Source of the DNA: Candidatus Delongbacteria bacterium
GTDB taxonomy: Bacteria > UBA4055
Reading direction: 5' to 3'
Assembly (NCBI GenBank): GCA_016937995.1
Contig: JAFGVM010000016.1
Location: 1 to 64,000 of the forward strand
DNA length: 64,000 nucleotides
A program made the position numbers and the translations under genes. The notes beneath the pieces are model-generated. The model was not told where the DNA came from. It did not search any database and saw only the letters and a program-made list of their open reading frames with translations. Positions 26,584 through 35,555 of the stretch are shown piece by piece (position 1 is the first letter of the stretch; the number at the start of each line of letters is the position of its first letter).

Positions 26584-29500
26584 ATGTACGACAAAATATA
26601 TACTGAAAGAATTAAGCAGTTCATGAACAGACTGGCTAAATTAAAATACAATGATCCAGTTCCTTTGAACGCTGAATATATACATCATAAAGATACTCCT
26701 ATTCCCTATGAAAAAGCTCTGAAAGCTAAATATAAATCTATTAAAGTTGGAGCAAAATGGGGTGACCTGTGGGGTTGTGCATGGTTCAAGTTTACTGGAA
26801 AGGTCCCTGATGAATTTATCGGAAAAGAAGTCGCTGTCCTTATCAATCTTGACGGTGAAGGTTGTGTATTCAAAAATGGTGAACCTGAGCAGGCATTGAC
26901 CAATAGAAATGCCTGGTATATAAACTCAGGAAAATACTTCTACCCTATCACGGATAAAGCAAAAAAAGGTCAAAAAGTTGAGCTAATGGTCGAAGCAGGA
27001 GCTAACGGACTTTTCGGTTCTCAGGATGACAATATCTTTAAATTGAAGCAGGCGGAAATAGTAACTGTTGACAGGAAGGTCTATCAACTTGAAATAGATA
27101 TGATAGTCCTATTCGAACTGATGAAAAAACTACCCGATAACACTCCAAGAAAGAAGAAGCTTCTAAAGGGTTTGAATGATATAATGAATATCTGGAACAA
27201 TGGTGAAGGGATCGATGAAGCACTTAATATTACTAAGAAACTTCTGTCAAAGAAAGCAAATCAAAGTGCGATAACTGCTTATTCGATCGGACATGCTCAT
27301 ATCGACCTTGCGTGGTTATGGCCAGTCAGAGAATCCCGCAGAAAAGCCGGAAGAACTTTCTCGACTGCATTGAAGCTCATGAATGAATATCCTGAGTATG
27401 TTTTCGGTTCATCTCAACCTCAGATGTATGAATGGGTGAAAGATGATTATCCTAAGCTGTATAGTAAGATCAGGAAAGCTGTGAAAGATAACAGATGGGA
27501 AGTTCAGGGAGCAATGTGGGCTGAACCTGATATGAATATTCCATCGGGTGAATCTCTGGTAAGACAATGTTTATACGGAAAAAAATTCTTTAAGGAAGAA
27601 TTCGGTATCGATGTAAGGAATCTCTGGCTACCTGATGTTTTCGGATATTCAGCAGCTTTACCTCAGATACTACGAAAAAGTGGCGTAGATGTTTTCATGA
27701 CCCAGAAGATATCCTGGAACGAAACAAATAAATTCCCTCATCATACTTTCTACTGGGAAGGTATCGACGGGACTGATATACTGACTCATTTTCTACCTAC
27801 TAATAACTACAATTTATCGAATTATCCGAAAGAGATGATTGAAAGTGAAGAAAGATATGCACAGTCTGATGTTTCTGATGAATTTTTGAACCTGTACGGT
27901 ATCGGAGACGGTGGTGGCGGTCCTTCAAGAATCCATATCGAAATGGGAAAAAGACAGCAGAACCTTGAAGGAGTACCAAAGTTCAAATTCTCTTTTGCTG
28001 AAGATTTCTTTAAAAAAATATCTAAGATACCTAAGAAGGATCTTCCTGAATGGACTGGAGAATTATATCTTGAGCTTCATAGGGGAACTTACACAACTCA
28101 GGGTAAGATGAAGAAATACAATAGAGATATGGAAATAGCTCTGCATGACCTTGAATTCCTTGGTACAATGATCAAGAAATATCCTAAAGAAACGATCGAT
28201 CAGATATGGAAAGATACTCTTCTTAATCAATTCCATGATATTCTACCGGGTTCATCGATAGAATGGGTTTACAAGGATGCTCATGAATTATCTGAGAAGA
28301 ACTTCGGTCTTATTGAGCAGGTTTTTGAAAGCTTCTTCAGTGAACTCTTCGATATCAGGTATGATGATAATTTGATCGGAAACTACATTGCTTTTAATGC
28401 TCTCAGCTGGGATAAAGAAGAACTGATTAAGTACCCTCTTGACGGAGAAGGAAATTATACTATTACAGATTGCTACGGTAAAAATATTTCATGGATAATA
28501 AATCATGGTCATATTGAGTTCTTTGTAAAGATACCTTCAATGGGTTATACGACTTTTACAATTTCCAAAGCTGATAAAGTTATAAAACAGAACCATACCG
28601 GAAAAGCAGGATTAACTATCACTGAAACTGGTGTGGAACTTGAAAATAAATTTATTAAAGTAACAATTGATGAATCAGGGATCATAACTTCTATCTACGA
28701 CAAAGAAAAAGACTTCGAGATGGTTAAATTTGCCAACAAACTTCTTCTCTGGGAAGATCTTCCAATTAACTGGGAAGCTTGGGATGTTAACCATTATTAC
28801 AAAGAAACAAAGCCGGAACAGGCCCAGAGAAGCAGTATAAGTATAATTGGTGACAGTGGTCATCAGGTAGGGATAGAACAAGTTCTTACGATAGGTAATT
28901 CTACAATAATTCAAAGCATTACAATTGAATCAGGATCTAAAGAAATTTGGATAGACAATCAGGTAGACTGGAATGAAGAGAAAAAATTCCTTAAGGTCCA
29001 TGCTGACACGAATATTCATTCTGATTTTGCGAACTATGAGATACAGTTCGGTAAGCTTAAAAGACCTACTCATTTTAATACTTCATGGGATGCTGCAAGA
29101 TTCGAAGTTCCCGCTCAGAGGTATGCTGACCTTTCTCAACCTGATATGGGTATTGCAATACTGAACGATTGTAAGTACGGGCATATCATCAATGGAACAA
29201 ATATTGAACTTTCTCTGCTGAGAAGTACAAAGATGCCTGATGAAAAAGCAGATATTGGAGTTCACAGTTTCACTTACTCATATTATCCGCATAATAAAGA
29301 CTTAGAGCACTCAGATGTACTTCAAAAAGCTCATGAGTTGAACGATCCAAATATCGTTATTCCTATTAAGAAACTTCCGAAAGTTAAAGAAAGGTCAATG
29401 TTCAAAATTGACTCTCAGAGTGTAAAGATCGATTCTGTGAAAAGAAGTGAGGACGGAAAAGGTATTATTTTAAGACTCTATGAGACTATGGGTATGAATG

Positions 29501-29646
29501 ATAACATACTTTTAGTGTTTGATAAGAACTATGATGTCACTGAAACAAATTTGATCGAAGAAAAGATAATAGATCTTAAGAAGAAAACTGGTTCTATTGA
29601 ATTAAAGTTTACACCGTTTGAAATTAAAACGCTGTATTTGGGATAA
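26584..29646 (+). CDS. GH38 alpha-mannosidase
   Basis: A 1020-residue class II alpha-mannosidase. The zinc-site motif GHAHIDLAWLWP lies at 236-247 (His239, Asp241); the nucleophile Asp351 is in WLPDVFGYSAALPQ. The N-terminal ~220 residues are the usual beta-rich lead domain, and beyond ~620 follow the C-terminal beta-sandwich domains. No signal peptide, so it works in the cytoplasm on imported mannosides. GAGGGA stands before the ATG. With GH130 and the ABC importer it supports alpha- and beta-mannoside use by this region. Bond specificity cannot be read from sequence alone. Confidence 0.93.
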   Translation: MYDKIYTERIKQFMNRLAKLKYNDPVPLNAEYIHHKDTPIPYEKALKAKYKSIKVGAKWGDLWGCAWFKFTGKVPDEFIGKEVAVLINLDGEGCVFKNGEPEQALTNRNAWYINSGKYFYPITDKAKKGQKVELMVEAGANGLFGSQDDNIFKLKQAEIVTVDRKVYQLEIDMIVLFELMKKLPDNTPRKKKLLKGLNDIMNIWNNGEGIDEALNITKKLLSKKANQSAITAYSIGHAHIDLAWLWPVRESRRKAGRTFSTALKLMNEYPEYVFGSSQPQMYEWVKDDYPKLYSKIRKAVKDNRWEVQGAMWAEPDMNIPSGESLVRQCLYGKKFFKEEFGIDVRNLWLPDVFGYSAALPQILRKSGVDVFMTQKISWNETNKFPHHTFYWEGIDGTDILTHFLPTNNYNLSNYPKEMIESEERYAQSDVSDEFLNLYGIGDGGGGPSRIHIEMGKRQQNLEGVPKFKFSFAEDFFKKISKIPKKDLPEWTGELYLELHRGTYTTQGKMKKYNRDMEIALHDLEFLGTMIKKYPKETIDQIWKDTLLNQFHDILPGSSIEWVYKDAHELSEKNFGLIEQVFESFFSELFDIRYDDNLIGNYIAFNALSWDKEELIKYPLDGEGNYTITDCYGKNISWIINHGHIEFFVKIPSMGYTTFTISKADKVIKQNHTGKAGLTITETGVELENKFIKVTIDESGIITSIYDKEKDFEMVKFANKLLLWEDLPINWEAWDVNHYYKETKPEQAQRSSISIIGDSGHQVGIEQVLTIGNSTIIQSITIESGSKEIWIDNQVDWNEEKKFLKVHADTNIHSDFANYEIQFGKLKRPTHFNTSWDAARFEVPAQRYADLSQPDMGIAILNDCKYGHIINGTNIELSLLRSTKMPDEKADIGVHSFTYSYYPHNKDLEHSDVLQKAHELNDPNIVIPIKKLPKVKERSMFKIDSQSVKIDSVKRSEDGKGIILRLYETMGMNDNILLVFDKNYDVTETNLIEEKIIDLKKKTGSIELKFTPFEIKTLYLG

Positions 29647-29650
29647 ATAT

Positions 29651-29820
29651 GTCACACTGAGCGGAGTCGAAGTGCGACTTTCAAAGTCATTGCGAGGATT
29701 TAATTAAATCCGTGGCAATCTTGTTTTTAAAAGAGGGGACGATAAGAAATCGTCCCCTACAGTTTATTCCGGATGAACACATAGGTTCATCCCTACTTGG
29801 ATATTGGATATTCCGTGTTG
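29651..29820. repeat. Mosaic of four dispersed repeats
   Basis: In order: a GTCACACTGAGCGGAGTCGA unit (29651-29670 on), a GTCATTGCGA hairpin (29686-29721), a TGTAGGGG-type hairpin in reverse (29734-29760) and a GATGAAC...GGTTCATC hairpin with an ATTGGATATTCCGTGTTG tail (29767-29820). The last unit recurs at 39315-39368. The 212-base gap holds no gene. Confidence 0.7.
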
Positions 29821-29858
29821 TGCCTGTTCCGATTTATCGGAAGATATTCATTTATTAA

Positions 29859-30575
29859 TTAATCTTTAACGCATCTTACAGACACTCCCATTTCTTTATA
29901 AGGGAGTGTATATGTGTCACAGTTTATACTGTCGCAGTGTAAACTGTAATTGACAGGCCAATATTGCCCTCCGATATTCCAATAGGAACTTGTCCTGAAA
30001 ACACCCTGATTATATAAATTAATATAGTATATACCTAATTTCATTCCACCTGGAAGGCCGGTGAAACCGCTTTCATTATCTGCATCGCTATTTGATATCC
30101 AGTGAGCATTTCCTGATTCCTTTAATTTACTTCCTGCTATTTCTTCACCACCAAGCCAGTTTATCAAAATATCCCATTCCTCTTCAGTCGGAACATGCCA
30201 TCCTTCGGGAGCGATATTCCGATTATCTTTTACTGCATACCAATTATAAAGCAATCCGTAAACTTCAGCTAAATTTGGATCATTATTATAATAACAATAC
30301 GCACCATCTGTTGTATTGCTCCATTCGGTATTATCTGTCAGATTAGGAACAGGATCACCGTTCCGGTAATGTGTTACTTTCAGATTTTCAGCCATCCATA
30401 TCTGAGATCCTATCCCGATCGTAGCATAAACATTACCGTCAATATCCGTTACTGAACCGACTTCACCTGTATGATCGACAAAAGGATCAGGTTCAACTGT
30501 GATATCCTCATTTGTGCAATTTACAAGAAGAAGGATTATTATTGAAACAATGGTTATGTTAATAATATTCTTCAT
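29859..30575 (-). CDS. FISUMP-domain lipoprotein
   Basis: 238 residues. The lipoprotein signal ends at Cys20 (LLLVNCTNED). A FISUMP domain fills ~45-238: 'DIDGNVYATIGIGSQIWMA', 'NLKVTHYRNGDPVP', 'LYNWYAVKD', 'APEGWHVPTEEEWDIL', 'ESGFTGLPGG' and the end GVSVRCVKD. I start at the ATG at 30575, behind CAGGAAC and 14 bases after the upstream stop; an ATG at 30599 would overlap the upstream gene. It is a paralogue of the protein at 24467-25234 in the domain but is lipid-anchored. Probably cotranscribed with the barrel-like protein upstream. Confidence 0.85.
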   Translation of the reverse strand: MKNIINITIVSIIILLLVNCTNEDITVEPDPFVDHTGEVGSVTDIDGNVYATIGIGSQIWMAENLKVTHYRNGDPVPNLTDNTEWSNTTDGAYCYYNNDPNLAEVYGLLYNWYAVKDNRNIAPEGWHVPTEEEWDILINWLGGEEIAGSKLKESGNAHWISNSDADNESGFTGLPGGMKLGIYYINLYNQGVFRTSSYWNIGGQYWPVNYSLHCDSINCDTYTLPYKEMGVSVRCVKD

Positions 30576-30589
30576 ATTTTGTTCCTGTT

Positions 30590-31696
30590 TTAATACCATA
30601 CCGCACCTATACCGATACTGATCAGTAAAGGGGTATCATCTGTTTCAGGAAGAAAAAATCCATTAATTGAGAAATGTGCTTCCTGAGCAAGATGATCCGA
30701 CAGATCACCGAAATCACCCCAGTCTAAGGTCCATTGAATACCCATTGGATTAAAAGTACTAGTTAAATCACCTTCATAATACTCTTCTTCGATCTCCATA
30801 CGGCTTCTAGATAATGTAAAATTTGGCTTCCAGTATAATCCAAGCATAATACCTTTCCATTCAGATTCTGATAAGAATTTTCCAATACCAAAAGTATAGC
30901 CAATATTGGGTGATAATTCTATTGTTATTTGAGTAATATTTGCTTCAGTATTATAAGTTGTCATTGTGCCATAATCAAACCATGGCATTTCAATGCTACC
31001 ATAAGTTTGGTTTCCTGTAAATGAAAATTTAATTGAGAAAGCATTCCAGGAATTCTTATTTCCTTCATAACTTGGAGGAGATAGAAATTTTAAAGCACCA
31101 GACATAGATATACCAAAACCATTCATTTTGAATTGTGTATCTGAATCGCTGCTAATTCCCATATTGTCCATTTGCATACTGGCATAAGTATAATTAACAG
31201 ACAAACTTTTTTGCAATAGCATTCCCCCATCTTCAAGCCAGCATCTTCTCTTTGCATCTGATTCTAAGGTCTGATAATAGTCAACACTGACTTCTCCTGT
31301 TTTTTTATCAAGATCAATAGTTGGTTTATTTCCAGTGTTTTCCTGCTGGATCTCTTTAATGTATTCCTCTTCTTTAGGGCTTATTACTTCTTCCTTATAT
31401 TTAAAACCATCCATCATTGATTTACTTTCTTTCTTCATTATTTCAGGTTTTTCTTCAAACTTCTGAGCTGGATCTTTGGAAAATACTATTTCTTTAATTG
31501 AATCCCAGGTAATAATTCTCTTGTTATTTTCTTCATCTATAACTTCAGCGAATTTACCGATCTCATACTTTTCAACGGAACATTTTAGTATCTCTCCGTT
31601 CTTATAGAATATTGTAGCTTTTTCAAGAGAAAAAGCCGTAAAAACGAATAAAAATATTGATGCCAACAAACAACTTCTAAATTGCAGGATCTTCAT
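30590..31696 (-). CDS. Exported protein, probable outer-membrane beta-barrel
   Basis: 368 residues. Signal peptide (to about residue 23, TAFSLEK), then a small domain 'TIFYKNGEILKCSVEKYEIG' of the kind that starts many FCB envelope proteins, an acidic linker (~85-130), and from ~155 alternating hydrophobic strands that end in a C-terminal aromatic (AVWY), as in outer-membrane barrels. No family name recognised. It lies upstream of the FISUMP lipoprotein gene with a 14-base gap, so they may act together at the outer membrane. Confidence 0.6.
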   Translation of the reverse strand: MKILQFRSCLLASIFLFVFTAFSLEKATIFYKNGEILKCSVEKYEIGKFAEVIDEENNKRIITWDSIKEIVFSKDPAQKFEEKPEIMKKESKSMMDGFKYKEEVISPKEEEYIKEIQQENTGNKPTIDLDKKTGEVSVDYYQTLESDAKRRCWLEDGGMLLQKSLSVNYTYASMQMDNMGISSDSDTQFKMNGFGISMSGALKFLSPPSYEGNKNSWNAFSIKFSFTGNQTYGSIEMPWFDYGTMTTYNTEANITQITIELSPNIGYTFGIGKFLSESEWKGIMLGLYWKPNFTLSRSRMEIEEEYYEGDLTSTFNPMGIQWTLDWGDFGDLSDHLAQEAHFSINGFFLPETDDTPLLISIGIGAVWY

Positions 31697-31887
31697 ACTT
31701 TTCCTCTCATTATATATTTTATATTCTGTAAAAGTAATCTATCCTAAATTAATGAATTGTCAAGCGGAATTATCGAATTGTATAACTGATCTGCGATATT
31801 AAGTTTAATACAACGTATAAAATTAATTTGACATATTACTCGTCTACTATCATCTTCCTGTAAAATAATATTGAGAGAGCGCATCCT

Positions 31888-32421
31888 ATGAAAATAATCA
31901 AAAAAGAAAAAGTTTACTCAGGAAAATATTCAGATATGAATATTACTTACTTTGAAGATAAATTCGGGAATAAGAAAGCCTGGGAGTTCCTTGAGAGGAC
32001 CAATGATACCGAAGCAGTCGTTATCAATGCATACCACAAAGATAAAGTAATACTTGTAAAACAGTACAAGTTTCCTATAAAAAAATATTCTATTGAATTT
32101 CCTGCCGGATTGATAGACAAAGGTGAAACTCCAGAAAGTACCGCTGTCAGAGAATTACTGGAAGAAACCGGATATAAAGGTAAAGTAACACAGATATCCC
32201 CTCCTCTATGTACATCCGCTGGTATAACAAGTGAAATCATTTATATGGTCGATATGGAAATAACCTCTGAGCAAGGAAAACAGATACTGGATGAAACTGA
32301 GGAAATTGAAGTCCTTGAATTTGATAAAGTTAATTTAAAGCAACAATTGCTTGATTATATAGAAGAACATCCTGATTGTTCAATAGATGCAAGGGTGTGG
32401 GCTGCTTATTTTGAAGGATAA
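31888..32421 (+). CDS. Nudix hydrolase, ADP-ribose pyrophosphatase type
   Basis: 177 residues. The Nudix box GX5EX7REUXEEXGU is complete at 74-96 (GLIDKGE...VRELLEETGY). The upstream 'KQYKFPIKKYSIEFPAGLI' is typical of ADP-ribose/NDP-sugar pyrophosphatases. It would hydrolyse ADP-ribose to AMP and ribose 5-phosphate in the cytoplasm. The gene stands alone; the start ATG at 31888 follows a weak GAGAGAG site. Exact substrate is not certain. Confidence 0.88.
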   Translation: MKIIKKEKVYSGKYSDMNITYFEDKFGNKKAWEFLERTNDTEAVVINAYHKDKVILVKQYKFPIKKYSIEFPAGLIDKGETPESTAVRELLEETGYKGKVTQISPPLCTSAGITSEIIYMVDMEITSEQGKQILDETEEIEVLEFDKVNLKQQLLDYIEEHPDCSIDARVWAAYFEG

Positions 32422-32500
32422 AATAAACATAATGCCGTAGGCATGAACCTATTCTAACACGGTACTTCAGTGCCGTGCATCCCACCCCCTAATTAACTCT

Positions 32501-33010
32501 AAAGTCCCTTAGGGACGACCTACAACATTATATATTTTCTTCCTTATACTTTATTTCGTATTTCTCAGGAAATTCTATATATTCTTCCTTAAATGTTATT
32601 TTTTTGTTATGCGACTTCTGATTCTTAATATATTCTTTTACTCTAATAACTTGAGATTGAGAACAAGAAAATGCACCATATCCGTACTGCCAACTAAATT
32701 TTGTTTTATACCAACCTTTATCGTTAATAAATTTTGAAGATACTGCTTTTATTTCTTGCATGAACTTAGAGATCGAATAAGTAGAATGTAATGCCACCAA
32801 TAAATGAACATGATCTGAAACATTATTAATTGATAAAGTATTACATTTCCTTTCTTTAGCTAAACCGGATATATATTTATGTAATTCTTCATCATACTTT
32901 TCATTGAGGATTTTATCTCTGTTCTTTGTTGAAAATATACAATGGAGATAATTTTGTGTGTATGAGTTAGACATGATCTCTCTTTTAGGTCGTCCCGAGG
33001 GGACTTTGGT
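32501..33010 (-). mobile_element. REP-flanked Y1 transposase unit (RAYT-like)
   Basis: The ends are inverted repeats: AAAGTCCCTTAGGGACGACC (32501-32520 on) and GGTCGTCCCGAGGGGACTTT (32989-33008), 20 of 22 positions alike including the adjoining TA. Each end is itself a hairpin (GTCCC TTA GGGAC and GTCCC GAG GGGAC). Between them lies one Y1 transposase gene. This is the layout of a REP-associated tyrosine transposase with its two REP hairpins. Further small hairpins lie at 32434-32446 and 32458-32477. Confidence 0.7.
32528..32974 (-). CDS. Y1 transposase (IS200/REP-associated)
   Basis: 148 residues, the normal size. The HUH metal motif is HVH at 55-57 (NNVSDHVHLLVAL), and the catalytic Tyr115 is in VKEYIKNQ. 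An N-terminal 'YLHCIFSTKNRDKIL' strand is typical of the family. It nicks single-stranded DNA at hairpin ends and moves such elements. I take the ATG at 32974, behind AAGAGAG; a longer reading starting at 33031 would run through the REP end. No TnpB is present. Confidence 0.9.
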   Translation of the reverse strand: MSNSYTQNYLHCIFSTKNRDKILNEKYDEELHKYISGLAKERKCNTLSINNVSDHVHLLVALHSTYSISKFMQEIKAVSSKFINDKGWYKTKFSWQYGYGAFSCSQSQVIRVKEYIKNQKSHNKKITFKEEYIEFPEKYEIKYKEENI

Positions 33011-33294
33011 GTTTAATTTTTTTCTTCTCACGGGGTTGAAACCACGTGTTATATTAGCTCGTCCTTACAGGACTTTTTTCTTATATTTCTCTTTTTCCTA
33101 CTTTTGCTCGCTACGGAATGGAAAACGGAATGTAACTATGAGAGACGGACAACGAGGTTCGTTTATATTTGCCATACCCTTTTGTGAACATGGGGTTTCA
33201 ACCCCTTGCAAACTTCTTTTTTCTTTTGGCAAAAGAAAAAGAAGCAAAAAAGAAAAGTGTAAAAGCGTAAAAGTGCAAAGTGTAAGCGCTTACG
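33011..33294. other. Repeat-rich gap between transposase and caspase/FGE gene
   Basis: Holds the hairpin GGGGTTTCAACCCC (33192-33205), an imperfect 14-15-bp inverted repeat of CTTCTTTT.../...AAAAGAAG type (33213-33244) that may end the caspase gene, and a 12-bp perfect palindrome GTAAGCGCTTAC (33282-33293) directly behind its stop codon. I see no gene. Confidence 0.5.
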
Positions 33295-35505
33295 CTAATA
33301 AGTCCTTGCAATACGAAACCCGAAGCCGTCGTACGCGTGGTCTGGGGCGTGGTAGTTGCGGTCTGAAACTTCGCAGTAGAGGTCGTAGGAGTACCACGAC
33401 CCGCCCCGGAGAACACGGGTCGAGCCCTCAGTGTACCAGTCCCAGCACCATTCCCACACATTTCCGCTCATATCATATATTCCAAGTTCGTTCGGCTGTT
33501 TTGTAGCAACAGAATGAGTTTCACTTCCTGAATTACTACTATACCATGCCACATCGCTAACATTGTCACTGCCTGAATATGTGTATCCTCTGCTCTGATT
33601 TCCGCCTTTTGCCGCATACTCCCATTCTGATTCTTTAGGCAAACGGTAGCCATTTGCTTTGAAATTACAGGATATGTTATCTCCGCTTCCGCTGTAACAC
33701 TTCTGCAGACCTTCCATTTCACTCAGTTTGTTGCAGAATTCGACTGCTTCGTACCAGTTCACTTGTTCTACAGGTTTATTGTCGCCTTTGAAGTTGCTCG
33801 GATTGTTACCCATCACAGCTTCCCATTGCGCCTGTGTTACTTCGGTTTTTCCGATGTAAAAATCGCCGACAGTCACGCTGTGAACAGGCTTCTCGTCGCT
33901 TTCCGTTCCGCCTTCTACAAATACGAGATCCCCCAGAACTGAAGATCGTACCTTAGGAATAAACAGCATTTTATATTTAGAAGCTAGCTTCTCATCTTTC
34001 TGGATCTTTGCATAATCTTCCCACTTTTTCTTGAATCCGGCAAGGTATTTCTGTTTCAATTCTTCACTTAGCGGTGAAGCGTTCATTTCCTCTATATCTT
34101 TGATATCTTTTTCAAACTGCGGTTTGAGTTTATCAAGTTCCGCCTGCTTATTTGTCTTGGCTTCTTTAATTTTCTGATATACAGGTTCAAGGAGCGGCAG
34201 CAGTTTCTGTTTGACTTCGGAGTATTTTACAGAATTGACCTCGTTTCTCAGTCTTTCCAATTTTTCATGCTTAACGAAAATGTCTTCCGTCCTGTCAAGC
34301 TCATCTATTGCCTTATTATACTTGGCTTTCAACTCATTATAGACTCTTTCCTTATCTTTTGCCTCTCTTGCTTTTCTTTCTTCCGCTTCTTTTGCAGCTT
34401 TTATCTCCTCTTCCTGAGCCATTGCAAGTTTCCAGCTTGAAAGGTCTGTGTCGTCAACTTTTATGGTTTTATCCTGTATGACTTTTGGCTGATATACCGG
34501 AAGATTTTCTTTCAGATACTCTTTATTCTCATTGAATTTCTTTATTTTTGCAAGTTCGGCCTCAGAATCGTACTGGAAGATAGGTTTTGCGCCTTCTTTC
34601 TTTTGTTCTGCGACTACCTTTTCGGCATTGTATCTGAAGAGCATGAAAGGTTCATACGAAATTCCGCCTTCGGTCTGATATACGGGATTCATTGAGGGTA
34701 ATCCTTGAGTTTTTGTGTAGTCTCCGAGCCTGTTGTCTGCAAATTGAACAAGGTCTTCGATCGTTATTATTCCATCTTTGGAGAAATCAATGTCCATGGC
34801 TGAATTGGGTGAATCGTTGAGGTAGGTCATGTAGTATGTAAAAGCTCCTCTGCCTTTGTCCTTTCTTTCGAATGACTGCTGGCCTTCAGAAGCTGCGTAA
34901 ATTGTTTTCACTATGGTTTTGTCGGATTTCTTTGATTGAGCAACGAGTTCTGTGTCTATAGTTGAATTTACTTTTATACCTTTGCCTGTGTTGAGCTTTG
35001 AAGCTATTTTTTTATTGGCACCCTTGCCTTCCTTTTTGATAAAGTTCCTGCAGGCATCAACGATCATAACCACTTCAGAAGGGCTATTTTCCTTTAATAT
35101 CTGCTTTATTTCCTCAACTGAAATACTTCCGTATTTTTCGGGATTATCAATATTCCCGTCCGCTCCAAGCAGATAGTTCTTACCGTCACTTCCGCCGATC
35201 CCATGACCTGAAAAGAAGAAAACAACTTCGTCGCCTTTCTGGATTCCTCTTGCGAAAGCGGTGACATTTGAGAATAGATCCGAGGCTGTGAGCAGTTCTC
35301 CGTAGCCTGCGTCTTTTAACGCCCAGATATGATCGTCCTGAAATCCGCCCTGCATTAAAAGGTCTTTCATTGCGTCAACATCGCCGTGACAGGCTTCGAG
35401 TGAGGCAAATGCCTTGTAGTTCTGTACTCCGACAAGCATTGCTGTCCGTTTCGCGGATAGGCTAATAATAAATGCTAATATTAGGATGGAAAATATTTTA
35501 TTCAT
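33295..35505 (-). CDS. Exported caspase-like peptidase with FGE-type C-terminal domain
   Basis: 736 residues. Signal peptide (~1-18), then a C14 caspase-like domain (~19-290) with catalytic-type His101 (VFFFSGHGIGG) and Cys152 (MIVDACRNF). A charged, coiled-coil-rich middle (~330-500) leads to a formylglycine-generating-enzyme-fold domain (~510-736: 'VEGGTESDEKPVHSVTVGDF', 'NGYRLPKESEWEYAAKGG', 'GIYDMSGNVWEWCWDW'). The tail VLRGGSW...GFGFRIARTY has an unusual base composition and looks like a retroelement-diversified ligand site. I start at the ATG at 35505, behind GAGGA. Next upstream is a DUF4143 ATPase, then a DUF4384 protein, a domain often linked to caspases. Target unknown. Confidence 0.87.
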   Translation of the reverse strand: MNKIFSILILAFIISLSAKRTAMLVGVQNYKAFASLEACHGDVDAMKDLLMQGGFQDDHIWALKDAGYGELLTASDLFSNVTAFARGIQKGDEVVFFFSGHGIGGSDGKNYLLGADGNIDNPEKYGSISVEEIKQILKENSPSEVVMIVDACRNFIKKEGKGANKKIASKLNTGKGIKVNSTIDTELVAQSKKSDKTIVKTIYAASEGQQSFERKDKGRGAFTYYMTYLNDSPNSAMDIDFSKDGIITIEDLVQFADNRLGDYTKTQGLPSMNPVYQTEGGISYEPFMLFRYNAEKVVAEQKKEGAKPIFQYDSEAELAKIKKFNENKEYLKENLPVYQPKVIQDKTIKVDDTDLSSWKLAMAQEEEIKAAKEAEERKAREAKDKERVYNELKAKYNKAIDELDRTEDIFVKHEKLERLRNEVNSVKYSEVKQKLLPLLEPVYQKIKEAKTNKQAELDKLKPQFEKDIKDIEEMNASPLSEELKQKYLAGFKKKWEDYAKIQKDEKLASKYKMLFIPKVRSSVLGDLVFVEGGTESDEKPVHSVTVGDFYIGKTEVTQAQWEAVMGNNPSNFKGDNKPVEQVNWYEAVEFCNKLSEMEGLQKCYSGSGDNISCNFKANGYRLPKESEWEYAAKGGNQSRGYTYSGSDNVSDVAWYSSNSGSETHSVATKQPNELGIYDMSGNVWEWCWDWYTEGSTRVLRGGSWYSYDLYCEVSDRNYHAPDHAYDGFGFRIARTY
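33313..33393 (-). other. Candidate DGR variable region in the FGE domain
   Basis: Reading from 33393 down, 19 of 25 codons end in C (e.g. TAC TCC TAC GAC CTC TAC, then GAC CGC AAC TAC CAC GCC). G+C over 33301-33420 is 72 of 120 bases (60%) in a genome that looks about one-third G+C. This is what adenine-to-any-base change of AAC codons gives in variable regions of diversity-generating retroelements, and the FGE fold ending in GFR-I/L-A is a known target type. No template repeat or reverse transcriptase is in the window. Confidence 0.65.
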
Positions 35506-35528
35506 ATAAACATTCCTCAATTAGTTTT

Positions 35529-35551
35529 GGGGACGAAAAGAATTCGTCCCC
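35529..35551. repeat. Dispersed hairpin, TGTAGGGG family
   Basis: Stem GGGGACGAA/TTCGTCCCC, followed by CTACAT. It stands in the 50-base gap between the DUF4143 ATPase gene and the caspase/FGE gene and may separate their transcripts. Confidence 0.75.
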
Positions 35552-35555
35552 TACA

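Noticed and set aside
33198-33506. Reading frames on the + strand across the GC-rich end of the caspase/FGE gene
   Set aside because: They are opened by the C/G-rich composition of the antisense strand and have no ribosome site or recognisable domain.
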